Translations under genes and position numbers: made by a program | Notes under the pieces: generated by a model | The model's database searches: none | Seen by the model: the letters and a program-made list of their open reading frames with translations, nothing else | Told to the model about the DNA's origin: nothing | In this document: positions 26,177 through 36,592 of the stretch, in pieces | How positions within the stretch are numbered: position 1 is the first letter of the stretch | Layout: each line of letters opens with the position of its first letter | NCBI RefSeq assembly: GCF_021568285.1 | Contig: NZ_JAKGTQ010000001.1 | Location: 1-64,000 of the forward strand | DNA from: Rheinheimera sp. UJ63 | GTDB taxonomy: Bacteria; Pseudomonadota; Gammaproteobacteria; Enterobacterales; Alteromonadaceae | Direction: 5' to 3' | DNA: 64,000 bases

Positions 26177-27085
26177 TTAGATTTTCCATAAATTAATGAG
26201 TCTCTGTGCAGAATTAACATAAATTCCCTTATCAAACCTAAAGCATCCAATAAAATGAACAAATACAAGTTCTGCTTTAAATTTATCTACAGAGTCATAT
26301 TTTGCAATGGGTAAAACAAATACCGAATCGTCATTAGCCAGGATATAATTCGAAGCAAATTGCTCAGTCCCCCAATCATACCAGCGGTCTCCGAATAAGG
26401 CGTGATATTTAGTTGAAACTTCTAGCAATTTTTGTAAAGTTAATGTACCTGGAGCGTATCCGGCGAAACCAGCGCAAGCCCTGATGTATTTAACCATTTG
26501 CACATCGCCCATAATTCCCAAACTAGCCTCTGCATCTATTTGAATATGGGAGACACCTTCGCCTTTACGTTTCTCTGCAAAAGCTAAGCATTCAGCTGCG
26601 GTTTTTACCACTGTACCGCTGTCAGTTGGCAGTGCAAATGATCTATTCTGAGCAATAGCATCGATCATTTCGACTGGTGTGCTCATAAACAAAGTATCTG
26701 CATCCATTTGTACGATATATTCGTGCTTTGAAAACTCGCTGACAGCGACAATTCTTTCCCAACAGCCTCCACATGGCAATCCTTCTACCCGGTAGTTTTG
26801 AATTGGAACAATTTTGGCTGATGGGCATGCATTAATAATCTTCGCAATCTCAGGTGTGCCTAAAGACCCATCATTAACAATAATGACGTGCTTTGGCTTT
26901 GCGTATTGAAATAAAGAACGAATGGCAACCAGATATTGATAAAGATCTCGCTTACATAACATACTTAAAACCGAAAACTTTCCGTCCGGATCTGTATTAA
27001 GTTGAGGAAGGTGAAGTACGTGACGAGTTGACCAGTCGAATCTTTTAAAATTGAATTTATTCACTATACTAGACAGCATTTTCAT
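26177..27085 (-). CDS. Glycosyltransferase (GT-A type)
   Basis: A 302-aa soluble transferase. VIIVNDGSLGTPEIAKII resembles GT2-type donor binding, and YIVQMDADTLFMS supplies a DxD metal motif. GLPCGGCWERIVAVSEFS and the late DWGTEQFASNYILA help define the acceptor side. The exact family is uncertain (GT2-like or GT8-like). It overlaps the Wzx-like gene by 4 bases, so the two are co-translated. Confidence 0.78.
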   Translation of the reverse strand: MKMLSSIVNKFNFKRFDWSTRHVLHLPQLNTDPDGKFSVLSMLCKRDLYQYLVAIRSLFQYAKPKHVIIVNDGSLGTPEIAKIINACPSAKIVPIQNYRVEGLPCGGCWERIVAVSEFSKHEYIVQMDADTLFMSTPVEMIDAIAQNRSFALPTDSGTVVKTAAECLAFAEKRKGEGVSHIQIDAEASLGIMGDVQMVKYIRACAGFAGYAPGTLTLQKLLEVSTKYHALFGDRWYDWGTEQFASNYILANDDSVFVLPIAKYDSVDKFKAELVFVHFIGCFRFDKGIYVNSAQRLINLWKI

Positions 27086-28557
27086 CTTCCTTTATTAACT
27101 TTTTTGAGTGCAAACAACCACATATTACTAACAAAAAACAACTCATAATTTTGAAAGCGTCTAAAATACGACCATGCATACATCCCAAGCATAAAAATTA
27201 TTGTATATAAAACAAACTTAGTGATCAGAATAATAAAGACGAAAGCATCAATAAAAGTAAAGACATAACAGGTAACAAAATAAGACAGTACTCCGACGAC
27301 CAAGCTTGGCAGAGTTGCTTGTAGGGCCAACAAAAAACGCATTTTTGTATATTGCGCTGTGAATCCTATCGTAATAAAAAGGACTATCGAAGATGATAAC
27401 AATCGTCCATATGATATCGCCAGTAGCGTTTTAAATTCAATCGCGGCATATCCAATAATGGCAAAGATAACTATGAAAGAGATGCAATCTAGATAAAAAA
27501 CCAATTTAACTTTGGCTTGTACTGTAAGCAGCCTTTGGAGTATCGTACCCGAAGCATACAAAGCATATGCTGTACTGAGTATTGATACAACAGCAGGAAT
27601 AGCACTCCACTTTTCTCCAAGCAGTATTGAAACAATCTCTTCAGAAGTTGACGCCAGCAATAGCGATAAAAAGAATACAATCAGAGACATAGCAGCCAAA
27701 GACTTGTACGCAAGTTGAATCTGTTGAGGCGAATCTGATTCGTGCTGTGCCAGGCCTGCATACAAAGGACGAGTTATGGGAGTAGCAAGCTCATTCGACG
27801 GCATATCTGCTAAGCTGGAGCTTAAGTGGTATTCCCCCATACCTGAACTCCCAACATATTTTGCCATAAGCAAACCATCGATTTTCGATTTCGTAAAACC
27901 TATGAAAACTTGTAAAAATGACCAACTATAAAAGCTAAATTGAAACTTTACATTCACAAGTGTTGGCTTAAGGTAGTTCCGTTCAACAGGGAGATAAATG
28001 TAGCTACACAACGCAAATACAACACAACCGATAACTTCTCCGTAAATTAAGGACCAATAATTAAAACCATTTAATGCCAATGTGACTGATACAGCGAAAC
28101 CGATAACCTTCCTTGAAAGACCCAACATAAATACAGGTCTATAGTTTATTTTTTTCTCTTCCAAAAATAACCCTATATTTTTTACTGCATCAAACATTGG
28201 AACAATAGAAAGGACTTGAAACACAGGTTCTAACCGAGGCTCATTGAAGTAGATGGAAAGCTGCCCACTCGCTAAAAATAAAGCAGCACAATAGAAAGCC
28301 CGAAACAATATAAGCAACGTCCACGAAGTTCTAATATCATCCGCATCTAGATTGGTTTTTTGTATTAAATATTGAGATGTACCGGCAGAAGATAAATTCT
28401 GGATAAAATGCATTACAATCATGGCGATCGCAACTATCCCATAGTCCTCAGGCGTCAGAATTCGCGCTACAATTATAACACTAAATAATCCAATAAACCG
28501 TGAAAGCCAAGCAAGACCTACCGACCAAGCAGCACCTTTAAGTAAATTGTTAAACAT
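27082..28557 (-). CDS. Wzx-type polysaccharide flippase (MATE/MOP superfamily)
   Basis: A 491-aa polytopic protein with about 12-14 membrane helices. The start LLKGAAWSVGLAWLSRFIGL and IVARILTPEDYGIVAIAMIV are characteristic of lipopolysaccharide/exopolysaccharide flippases of the WzxC group. It moves the lipid-linked repeat unit across the inner membrane for polymerisation. Another carrier-type protein (23256-23630) is present but is of a different, single-sugar class. Confidence 0.9.
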   Translation of the reverse strand: MFNNLLKGAAWSVGLAWLSRFIGLFSVIIVARILTPEDYGIVAIAMIVMHFIQNLSSAGTSQYLIQKTNLDADDIRTSWTLLILFRAFYCAALFLASGQLSIYFNEPRLEPVFQVLSIVPMFDAVKNIGLFLEEKKINYRPVFMLGLSRKVIGFAVSVTLALNGFNYWSLIYGEVIGCVVFALCSYIYLPVERNYLKPTLVNVKFQFSFYSWSFLQVFIGFTKSKIDGLLMAKYVGSSGMGEYHLSSSLADMPSNELATPITRPLYAGLAQHESDSPQQIQLAYKSLAAMSLIVFFLSLLLASTSEEIVSILLGEKWSAIPAVVSILSTAYALYASGTILQRLLTVQAKVKLVFYLDCISFIVIFAIIGYAAIEFKTLLAISYGRLLSSSIVLFITIGFTAQYTKMRFLLALQATLPSLVVGVLSYFVTCYVFTFIDAFVFIILITKFVLYTIIFMLGMYAWSYFRRFQNYELFFVSNMWLFALKKVNKGR

Positions 28558-28682
28558 TAAACAAGGCCCAGCACTTACTCAGTGAAATTATCATGACACA
28601 ACCTTTATTGAAAACTTAGATTCAAAATTATTGATAAATACATTGTAAATCCAGTAAATCAAAAATACTGCTTTAAATATAG

Positions 28683-29792
28683 TCAAAAGCCCTTAGTGTA
28701 GATCTCTTTATACCGAACCGTCATTCTTTCTATAGAAAAATATTCGTAGAATATATTTCTTCCTTTTACTCCAAAAATATTTCTTTCATTGGTATCCGAG
28801 AGCAATTTTTTGATCGCGTTTGCAAAACTGCCAGGATCGTTAGACGGTGTTACATATCCAGAGACCTTATCGATAACAATCTCTGGGTTTCCTCCAACAG
28901 AGGTAACCACACAGGGTTTACCTAGATTCATTGCCTCGAGCAGTGTCATAGAAGTCCCTTCAGTCAATGAACTGAGTAAATAAATATCCATTAATTGCAA
29001 GTACGAAACCGGTTCGTTAATAAACCCCGTGAAAATAACGAGTTCTTTTAATCCAAGCTCCAAAGTCAGTTGTTCAAGCTCCTGACGGGAAGGCCCATCA
29101 CCCACTATCAGCAATCTGGAGTTAGGGAATTCAGTTTGTACCAATGCAAAAGCATGCAGCATCATCGCTTGGTTTTTAACCGGATCTAGTCTGGCGATAG
29201 TTCCCAGAACAAGCAGGTCGTCAGTTAATCCAAGTTTAGACCTCAGCTCAGAGACCTTTGACATTTCAACTGTCAATGGCTGAATGCCGTTGTACACCAC
29301 TTGCACCAGTGTCTTTGGAACCCATTCATAGCGTGCTAGCGCATCACGGGTAGCGGCAGAAATTGCACTAATGGCAGAGGTTGTAAGCGCCATTAGCACG
29401 TTCAGTGGTATAGCTTTACCACGGGAGCGGTCCGGGAAAAACCGACCATGTTCAGTAAACACAACTTTGGCTTTACAGCCCCAGGCCGCGAACCAGCCAT
29501 AAACCCAAGGCGTGTATTGATGACAGTGTACGACGTCAAATTCACCGTTAAATAAGATCTGACGCAGCGTTTTTATCAGGACAAAATCAAGCCCACCTTT
29601 GCGTGACGCCTGATGAATGCGAATACCCTGCTGCTGTAACTGCTCACCGATCGCACCAATCTTACCGTCGATACAGAAAATCTCGTTGTCAAATTCGGCG
29701 GCCGGTAAATTCAAAACCAGTTGCCGAATCACCTGCTCGGTGCCGCCAATAGCCATATCAAAGGTGACATGTAAAATACGCAGCTTCTTCAT
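28683..29792 (-). CDS. Glycosyltransferase family 4
   Basis: A 369-aa GT-B transferase with ILHVTFDMAIGGTEQVIRQL at the N-terminus, FDVVHCHQYTPWVYG, TEHGRFFPDRSRG (EpsF-like) and the C-terminal donor motif SSLTEGTSMTLLEAMNLGKP with the EX7E pair. It lies 125 bases after the Wzx gene start and overlaps the amidotransferase gene by 4 bases. Confidence 0.9.
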   Translation of the reverse strand: MKKLRILHVTFDMAIGGTEQVIRQLVLNLPAAEFDNEIFCIDGKIGAIGEQLQQQGIRIHQASRKGGLDFVLIKTLRQILFNGEFDVVHCHQYTPWVYGWFAAWGCKAKVVFTEHGRFFPDRSRGKAIPLNVLMALTTSAISAISAATRDALARYEWVPKTLVQVVYNGIQPLTVEMSKVSELRSKLGLTDDLLVLGTIARLDPVKNQAMMLHAFALVQTEFPNSRLLIVGDGPSRQELEQLTLELGLKELVIFTGFINEPVSYLQLMDIYLLSSLTEGTSMTLLEAMNLGKPCVVTSVGGNPEIVIDKVSGYVTPSNDPGSFANAIKKLLSDTNERNIFGVKGRNIFYEYFSIERMTVRYKEIYTKGF

Positions 29793-31762
29793 GCCGGCGT
29801 GCCTATTGCTATTGTTTCAGAGGAACTTGCGCACGTAGCGACTGGTTGTGTCAGTGGCAACTCCGCAATGTAGAGGTCCCACCACTGCGAAAAAACCAGC
29901 AGGCTCCATAATTCCTGCGTGTGCTGATGTTGACCCTGTAAATGTTGTTGCCACAATTGCTGAATGCGCGGCAGATGAAACAGTTGCGCGAGCCCACCAT
30001 CCGTTTGGCTAAATGCCTGCTCTGCAAACGGCTTTAACTCGGTTTTAAGCCATAGTGCTAGCGGCACTGAGAAGCCCATTTTTTTCCGGTATAAGGTTTC
30101 GTCGGTCAAAAAGCCTTCGAAGCTTTTTTTCAGGATATATTTTTTCTCCTGGCCATGCAGTTTCAACGCAGACGGAATACTGGCGGCATACTCGACCACG
30201 CGGTAATCCAGTAGTGGCGCCCTCGCCTCCAGTGAATTTGCCATGGTCATGCGGTCGACTTTGACCAGAATATCGCCCGGCAGGTAACTGTGAATGTCGG
30301 TATACAGCACCTTTGACAGATGATCGTCGGCCGGTGCTTCGTGATATTTCTGGCAGGTCATTGCTGCTGGGTCGTAGTCACGCGTATCGCGGGCAAAATC
30401 GCCATGCGCTAGTTGCTGCCAAAGGTCCGGGTGGAAAAATGAATTGGTGACAAAAAATCCCTGATCCGGCTCCATTGCGAGCGTGCGCAACAACGAATTT
30501 GCTTTACGGCCGTAAATACTGTTAAAAGTGCGGCCAAACAATTTACTGAGATTGGCAAGTGGCGGAAAAACACTGCTGCGCAGCGTTTTGGGGAACATAC
30601 CACGCAGACGCTGCTCGGTCTGGTCAACATTGTACTTGCTATAGCCGGCAAAGCTTTCGTCACCGCCATCACCGGCTAACGCAACCGTTACGGCCTGGCG
30701 GGCTAATTTGGCGACAAAAAAAGTGGGAATATAGGAAGGATCAGCAAAAGGTTCATCAAAATAACTGCTGATTTGGGCAAAATTCGCCGACACCGATTCT
30801 TTTACCGTAAATTCGTGGTGGTCAGTGTTAAATTGCGCTGCAACCTTCCGGGCAAAATGGACTTCATCAAACTTTTCGTCGCCAAAACCGATGGCACAGG
30901 TTGTTACTGGCCCTTTACTGTGTTTTGCCATCATGCCTACTACGGCGCTGGAATCGATGCCGCCGGATAAAAAAGCCCCAAGCGGGACGTCACTGGCTAA
31001 GCGGATACGGGTCGCATCATCAATCAGCTCACGCAATTCACTGGCAATTTGTTGCTCCGTGCCACTAATTTGCTGTTTAAAACTAAGCTGCCAGTAACGT
31101 TGTTGCTGCATGTTGCCGTGTCTGTCACGTTTTAACCAATGTCCGGGCGGCAATTTCACAATATCGGCAAAAATCGTTTTCGGGTCTGGCACATACTGAT
31201 AAAAGAAAAAATCCTTCGCAGCGTCTGGTCTAATAAGGCGCTCTACGCCTGGCAATGTCAGAATTGCTTTAATTTCTGAAGCAAACGCCAGCTCGTCGCC
31301 ACGCTGATACAGATATAACGGCTTTTTACCCAACCGGTCCCGGGCAGCAAACAAGCTTTGCTCGGTTTTATCCCAGACCACAAAAGCAAACATACCGTTT
31401 AACTTATCCAGTGCCCGCTCGCCCTCCCGCATAACCAGGCGTAATAATACCTCGGTGTCGGTTTGGCTGGAGAACTGTTCGCCCTGTGCTTCAAGTGCCT
31501 GACGCAGTTCTTGGTAGTTATAAATCTCGCCATTAAAAACAATGACATAACGTCCGCATGGTGAGTGAATCGGCTGGGTGCCAGCGTCAGACAAATCGAT
31601 AATGCTAAGCCGGCGGTGTACCAATGCAATGCCCTGGTCCCACCAAGTAGAGGCCGCATCCGGTCCACGGTGGCGGATGGCATTGCCCATTTGTTGCAAT
31701 AGTTGCTCCGGTTCTTGACCGGTAAACTGTGTCCCACGAATAAATCCTGCAATGCCGCACAT
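29789..31762 (-). CDS. Exosortase A-associated amidotransferase (asparagine synthase-like)
   Basis: A 657-aa glutamine-dependent amidotransferase. The glutaminase domain starts MCGIAGF with nucleophile Cys2 and has RHRGPDA, RRLSIIDLSDAGTQP and FNGEIYNYQEL. The synthetase domain has the PP-loop SGGIDSSAVVGMM and GDGGDESFAGYSKY. XrtA loci commonly carry such AsnB paralogues, presumably amidating uronic acids or another glycan or peptide component; free asparagine synthesis is the alternative. It lies in a run of glycosyltransferase genes. Confidence 0.88.
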   Translation of the reverse strand: MCGIAGFIRGTQFTGQEPEQLLQQMGNAIRHRGPDAASTWWDQGIALVHRRLSIIDLSDAGTQPIHSPCGRYVIVFNGEIYNYQELRQALEAQGEQFSSQTDTEVLLRLVMREGERALDKLNGMFAFVVWDKTEQSLFAARDRLGKKPLYLYQRGDELAFASEIKAILTLPGVERLIRPDAAKDFFFYQYVPDPKTIFADIVKLPPGHWLKRDRHGNMQQQRYWQLSFKQQISGTEQQIASELRELIDDATRIRLASDVPLGAFLSGGIDSSAVVGMMAKHSKGPVTTCAIGFGDEKFDEVHFARKVAAQFNTDHHEFTVKESVSANFAQISSYFDEPFADPSYIPTFFVAKLARQAVTVALAGDGGDESFAGYSKYNVDQTEQRLRGMFPKTLRSSVFPPLANLSKLFGRTFNSIYGRKANSLLRTLAMEPDQGFFVTNSFFHPDLWQQLAHGDFARDTRDYDPAAMTCQKYHEAPADDHLSKVLYTDIHSYLPGDILVKVDRMTMANSLEARAPLLDYRVVEYAASIPSALKLHGQEKKYILKKSFEGFLTDETLYRKKMGFSVPLALWLKTELKPFAEQAFSQTDGGLAQLFHLPRIQQLWQQHLQGQHQHTQELWSLLVFSQWWDLYIAELPLTQPVATCASSSETIAIGTPA

Positions 31763-31773
31763 AATTGCCTCTG

Positions 31774-32913
31774 TTATCCCTTAAGTGCCAGCAGCTGGCG
31801 GAACAGCGTGACGTATTCATCAGTCATGCGTTTGGCAGAAAAACGCTGGTCGACCAAAGCGCGGCCGGCCACAGCAATTTGCTGATACAGTGCCAGATCT
31901 TTTACTAACTGTTCACAGCGCACTGCTAACTGCTGCCAGTCGCCCAAAGGCGCCAGCAAACCGGTATGCCCATCGATAATGAGTTGGTCAACGCCAGGAA
32001 TGTCATACGCCACCACCGGACTACCAACAATCATCGCTTCCATCAGACAACGCGGAATGCCTTCGAGTGATGACGTCATCAGAAACACGTCAAACTGCTG
32101 CGATAACTGCAGACGGTCCTGCCGAAAGCCGAGAAAGCTGATCGCACTGTTACAAGGCAGGCTTTGCGCCAAAGCTTCCAGTTCACTGCGCTGTTCACCA
32201 TCGCCAATTAAAGTCAACTTTGCATCCGGATAGCGACTGTATACCTCGTTAAAAGCACGGATCATATCGGCGATGCCCTTACGCGCAATCAACTGACCGA
32301 TATAGCCAAAGTGCGGAGCCGAAATCTCATTGGTTGCATTAGTTCTAGTTTCAGCAGGCAGTAATTTGCGGTAGGTCTCAAGCTCAGTCAGGTCGACACC
32401 ATTTTCAATAAACTGGATTTTGTCGCGACGCACACCAGCCGCGACAATGTCTTCAATCAGTTGCTGCGATAAAGGTGCAACTTTGTCGGCGAAGCGGATA
32501 GCAAATAAGCCCAGCCGGATAAACAGCCGCAGTTTCAATGGGATGTTATTAGAGAAACCATGTGGCGTCGCAACCACACAAATACCAGCTTTTTTCGCGG
32601 CCAAAACGCCAAGAATATCAGATTTATAGCCATGCGTGTGGATCACATCAATTTGACGTTGTTTTATCACTTCGACTAATTTGTCGACCACTCTTAAATC
32701 AAAGCGGCCGCTCATCGGTAAATAATGCACTTCGCCCTTCTCGCGCGGGTATAATTTTGCAACCGTTAAATCCTGCGTTTCACTTTCTTGAGTGACGGCC
32801 AGATCACATATCATCTCGGTACTGTCGGTATTATTGGCCACCGCCAGCACCCAGCGCTCAGCACCATAGAAGCCTGATGGCGTTATAAATTGAAGGACTC
32901 GCAGTTGACGCAT
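31774..32913 (-). CDS. Glycosyltransferase family 4
   Basis: A 379-aa GT-B transferase with LRVLQFITPSGFYGAERWVL at the start, VIHTHGYKSDILG, PHFGYIGQLIARKGIADMIR and MTSSLEGIPRCLMEAMIVGSP. The frame extends upstream to 33006, but the ATG at 32913 has GGAG 8 bases before it and begins with the conserved N-terminal strand. It is separated from the ligase gene by 4 bases and from the amidotransferase gene by 11. Confidence 0.88.
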   Translation of the reverse strand: MRQLRVLQFITPSGFYGAERWVLAVANNTDSTEMICDLAVTQESETQDLTVAKLYPREKGEVHYLPMSGRFDLRVVDKLVEVIKQRQIDVIHTHGYKSDILGVLAAKKAGICVVATPHGFSNNIPLKLRLFIRLGLFAIRFADKVAPLSQQLIEDIVAAGVRRDKIQFIENGVDLTELETYRKLLPAETRTNATNEISAPHFGYIGQLIARKGIADMIRAFNEVYSRYPDAKLTLIGDGEQRSELEALAQSLPCNSAISFLGFRQDRLQLSQQFDVFLMTSSLEGIPRCLMEAMIVGSPVVAYDIPGVDQLIIDGHTGLLAPLGDWQQLAVRCEQLVKDLALYQQIAVAGRALVDQRFSAKRMTDEYVTLFRQLLALKG

Positions 32914-32917
32914 AAGA

Positions 32918-34258
32918 TTAACTCCGTTTTCTTTTGATCTCATCATTGAGAATTTCAATTTTTTTGTGGCCGTTTTTGTATTGTAAATAGTAAATATTTG
33001 TAGCAATCATCAAGAACAGAATGCACCACCAAAGTGCGGGAGCTCTTATACGATTAATAAACGTCGCCGCTGCAAAATAACCTAAAAGTGCGGCCTCGAG
33101 GGACAATACATGAAAATATCTTTCTGTGAGCTGATGTTCTAACAAATACTTTTTAGTCAGACGTAACAACCGAAATAGCGAAACAAGAAGTAAACCAAAA
33201 CAGACCAATCCAACCCAGCCAGCTTCAGCTAAAAGCTGAAACCAACTCGAATGTACTGCTTTTGCATCAAGGGTTACAAAATAGGATTCAGGTAAGTAGG
33301 ATTGACTAACTGCTTCGAAGCCACTGATGCCCACTCCCAACGGATGATCTCGCATTACATCAAAAGTTGCCAGCCAAAAATCAATACGATGAGATCCACT
33401 AGTACCACCATCCTCGATAACTTTTAGTGTTGACATTCGAGCCCAAAAAGAAGCGTCCGTAAGAGAAAATGCTCCGACTAACCCGAATAATATTATAGCA
33501 ACAGCCGTCCCTCGCTGGCCCTTTTTTTGCCACTTAGAAAAAATCATGTAGCTTAAGAATATGCTTGCCCCAACCACACAACCAATAAATGCACCACGAC
33601 TATTAATTAAAATAAGACCATTTACGACAAATGCGGCACATACTACACTCAGCAATCTGACCTTCAGGCTCCCCAACCACACGTAATACAAAAGCATAAC
33701 TACTGCCGGAACAAGAGCTGCAGCTGTTAGATTCGAATCACCACCTGTGTCAATCATCCCTATGCCTTCAACACGGCCAGCACTATTTCTCCCTACAAAG
33801 CCTGCATAGTAGCCTATATAAGCAGCGCCAATAATATAAGCCCAAATGACTGCATCAAAGATAGACTGCCTATCTATTATCTTATAAACAACAAACAATA
33901 TGACAACCAACTTAAGAAACTCGAAGCAAAACTGATAATGTATAGAGGTAAGTACTGCAAAAAAACCTGTAAAATAGTAGATGAGAAGTAAGATGACAAT
34001 CCATTTAAATACTGGTTGTTCACGCCACCGTGTTTTTTCCGACAACCTCGAATAATGGATTAAAAGTGAAAATATCATTACCATTACAGTAATAAAAGAA
34101 TACCCAATACTCGGAATGCCAGCACCCCACCATCGTGATTCCGGGTTCATAAAATAAACCAATTTATAAAGAATTACAGCATACAAAGGGGAACTAAAAA
34201 AAGCTCCGATCAAGCAGCCAAAAAACATAAGTAGAAATAGCAGCGCAAACTTAGACAT
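32918..34258 (-). CDS. O-antigen ligase/Wzy-like protein, exosortase A-associated type
   Basis: A 446-aa protein with about 11-12 membrane helices and a large periplasmic loop near SQSYLPESYFVTLDAKAVHSS, followed by WFQLLAEAGWVGLV as in the O-antigen ligase superfamily. The N-terminus (LVYFMNPESRWWGAGIPSIGYS) fits the O-glycosylation ligase group reported with exosortase A. It could polymerise the exopolysaccharide (Wzy) or ligate glycan to protein; the sequence alone does not decide. It overlaps the downstream end of the GT2 gene by 8 bases. Confidence 0.82.
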   Translation of the reverse strand: MSKFALLFLLMFFGCLIGAFFSSPLYAVILYKLVYFMNPESRWWGAGIPSIGYSFITVMVMIFSLLIHYSRLSEKTRWREQPVFKWIVILLLIYYFTGFFAVLTSIHYQFCFEFLKLVVILFVVYKIIDRQSIFDAVIWAYIIGAAYIGYYAGFVGRNSAGRVEGIGMIDTGGDSNLTAAALVPAVVMLLYYVWLGSLKVRLLSVVCAAFVVNGLILINSRGAFIGCVVGASIFLSYMIFSKWQKKGQRGTAVAIILFGLVGAFSLTDASFWARMSTLKVIEDGGTSGSHRIDFWLATFDVMRDHPLGVGISGFEAVSQSYLPESYFVTLDAKAVHSSWFQLLAEAGWVGLVCFGLLLVSLFRLLRLTKKYLLEHQLTERYFHVLSLEAALLGYFAAATFINRIRAPALWWCILFLMIATNIYYLQYKNGHKKIEILNDEIKRKRS

Positions 34259-35501
34259 ATGGCCACATCAGGCAAATGGTGAATAAAATAACGACAACGA
34301 TTAAACCTGGCAAACCAGACTCAGTCGGTATAACTCGTACCTGGTTGGAAGGCCGCACACTGCTCCAGGTAACCTGAGTCTGTCCCTGCAAAGCTTTGAC
34401 AACTCCACGCATCGCGAAATAGTTGACCATTAAAAGGTAATACGGCATGGCAAACCAAATCGCTAGCGACGGAGAGCTACGGCGAAAACCGCCGATAGTA
34501 GCAGCAATGAACACCAGCAAAGCACCCGCAATGACCAATTGAAACAAAATTTGTTGCTGCGCAGCTAAGAAGGCGCTGCCGACCAAGCCGATACAAGCAA
34601 AATAGGGTAATAACCAGCGTAATAACTTGTGAGAAATCACTTCAAAACTAAACCAACCGTTATAAAAGGGGTTCATGACCGCTTTCACTCGCATCAAACC
34701 GCGGACACTACGGTTGACGATGCGCTCTTTGCGCTTGGCCTCTTTGGTAAAGTCACCTGCGGTTTCTTCATAACAGCGTGCCGTCGGTGTGAAAATTCCG
34801 CGATAGCCTTGTGCGACGATCTGCAACGGATTTACAAAGTCGTTAATGTCTTTTTGTTGCAACGGTTGCCATAGACTACGTCGAATGGCATAAATCGCAC
34901 CATCTCCACCGACCACCGAATGCAACCTCGATTCCCACAGTTTTAACTTTAACTCATAACGCCAGTACAAATCTTCGTTGGCAGCCGCAGCATTGTCTTT
35001 ACCATCAGTATACAAGGCTGCGCCAACCACATAGCCAACTTCGGGCAACTGAAAAAATCTGACCAACTGCAAAATTGCATCAATTTGATACATGGCATTG
35101 GCATCGGAAAACACCACATAATCGGCATCTGTGTGCTCCAGTGCCATATTCAGGCCCATGGTTTTGCCAAGTCGCCCTTCTTGCCGCAATAAGCGCACAC
35201 CGTGGTCGGCGAAGCTTTTAACAATGGTATCGGTATCATCGTCTGAGCCATCCGACAACACCAAAATGTCTAACAATTCCTTGGGGTAATCCAGTGCTAA
35301 AGCGTTTTCTAATTTTTCTGCGATGACGCCTGCTTCATTATAGCAAGACACTACCAGTGTGACTTTTTTTGTCCTGTCAAAGGCAGGCTCCGGTAACGCA
35401 GGTTTTAGCCGGCTTAACAGCCAGAGTAACAACGGATAGCCACAATAGACATAAAGCGGGATCAATAAGCAAATTACAGTCAATATCAGGATCAAGGTCA
35501 T
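34251..35501 (-). CDS. Processive-type glycosyltransferase family 2 membrane protein
   Basis: A 416-aa GT2 with an N-terminal membrane helix. The catalytic domain contains KVTLVVSCYNEAGVIAEKLE, ILVLSDGSDDDT, VVFSDANAMYQIDA and a GGDGAIYAIRRSLWQ segment, followed by RKERIVNRSVRGLM, which occupies the position of the Q/RxxRW-type motif. Several C-terminal helices follow. It resembles PgaC/NodC-type enzymes, but the weak RxxR region leaves processivity uncertain. It is coupled to the FemAB gene by a 4-base overlap. Confidence 0.85.
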   Translation of the reverse strand: MTLILILTVICLLIPLYVYCGYPLLLWLLSRLKPALPEPAFDRTKKVTLVVSCYNEAGVIAEKLENALALDYPKELLDILVLSDGSDDDTDTIVKSFADHGVRLLRQEGRLGKTMGLNMALEHTDADYVVFSDANAMYQIDAILQLVRFFQLPEVGYVVGAALYTDGKDNAAAANEDLYWRYELKLKLWESRLHSVVGGDGAIYAIRRSLWQPLQQKDINDFVNPLQIVAQGYRGIFTPTARCYEETAGDFTKEAKRKERIVNRSVRGLMRVKAVMNPFYNGWFSFEVISHKLLRWLLPYFACIGLVGSAFLAAQQQILFQLVIAGALLVFIAATIGGFRRSSPSLAIWFAMPYYLLMVNYFAMRGVVKALQGQTQVTWSSVRPSNQVRVIPTESGLPGLIVVVILFTICLMWPYV

Positions 35502-36592
35502 AATGTGATATACCTGCGTAAACGGCTACCCAGTGAAGTCATCCAGGGCTCTGGAAGCGTACGCCAAATCTGTTCTGCTAGGGTTCGAAGTTTGCCTGGC
35601 GCAGCGACACTAATTTGTTCTGTAACTTGCCCTGCTGAGTTAAAACGTTGCCATAACAGCAGCTCCGGCACAGCTCCCCATTGTTTTTTAAACTTATATG
35701 TACCTTCACCGTAGGTTGAACGGCCAAAATTAAACCGACGCACGCCATTCTGACACAACCAAGCTTGCACAGACCAGTACAACAACATATTCGGCGCCAA
35801 TGAGTTAAATTCAGCAATGGTTGATGCCCAAGGGATTACCGCTTCTTCGTTGCATAATAAAACGATGGCAGCCCCCACCACTTGTTTATCCAAACAAACT
35901 AAAGCCAAAATGGCTTCATTGTTGGCTTGATAGTGTTGCAAAACAGCGGCAAACCAAGCTTTACTATGCGCAGGTGAACCCAAACGGTGCATATTCTGAC
36001 TGTAAACCTTGTAGAAGTCTTCCAGCCCGCTAGCATCGGTAAGCACCTTGGCAGTGAGGCCATTTTTACTGGCCTTTTTGATTTGACTGCGGAGCTTAGC
36101 AGAAAAAGCTGTCAATAAAGCAGATTCGTTATCTGGCAAACACAGCTGCATATTCACTTTTTTTCCACTCAAAAAGCTTTCATTTCTCTCAGCTGCATTA
36201 TTTTTTTGGTTTTCTTGCCTGTTTTGCTGTTGGACTTGTTGCTGTCGAACTTCGCCGCCTTTTGGTTTCTGTGTGCAAACATGCACTGCAAAGAAACCTA
36301 CAAGCGCTTCAGCAATTTCTGCATTGATAGCAACAGGGCCACCCACATCACAATAAGGCAATGAAACAAAAGCACAACGTCCCAGAATATCACGAACACA
36401 ACAATAAGGTAAAAAACCGCGAATTTCGTTTTGCTCACGCCAGACAAGCACGCCCGGAGAAAATCCGTAACTTTGCTGGACAGCATTACGCCAACTGCTG
36501 AGTAAATATGGACTTTGACCAGGCAGTTTGCGAACCAGCTCATCCAGTTCCTGTTGCAATGCAGGGTTTTCTTGTTGCAGCCATTCAATCAT
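35498..36592 (-). CDS. FemAB-related protein, PEP-CTERM system-associated
   Basis: A 364-aa protein with two GNAT-like halves. The C-terminal half has YSQNMHRLGSPAHSKAWFAAVL, VVGAAIVLLCNEEAVIPWAS and FNFGRSTYGEGTYKFKKQWG, diagnostic of the FemAB-like family seen in PEP-CTERM loci. FemAB enzymes use aminoacyl-tRNA to add amino acids; the acceptor in XrtA systems is unknown. A Gln/Asn-rich insert of about 30 residues (near 115-145, QQQVQQQNRQENQKNNAAE) is unusual. It overlaps the next upstream gene by 8 bases. Confidence 0.88.
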   Translation of the reverse strand: MIEWLQQENPALQQELDELVRKLPGQSPYLLSSWRNAVQQSYGFSPGVLVWREQNEIRGFLPYCCVRDILGRCAFVSLPYCDVGGPVAINAEIAEALVGFFAVHVCTQKPKGGEVRQQQVQQQNRQENQKNNAAERNESFLSGKKVNMQLCLPDNESALLTAFSAKLRSQIKKASKNGLTAKVLTDASGLEDFYKVYSQNMHRLGSPAHSKAWFAAVLQHYQANNEAILALVCLDKQVVGAAIVLLCNEEAVIPWASTIAEFNSLAPNMLLYWSVQAWLCQNGVRRFNFGRSTYGEGTYKFKKQWGAVPELLLWQRFNSAGQVTEQISVAAPGKLRTLAEQIWRTLPEPWMTSLGSRLRRYITL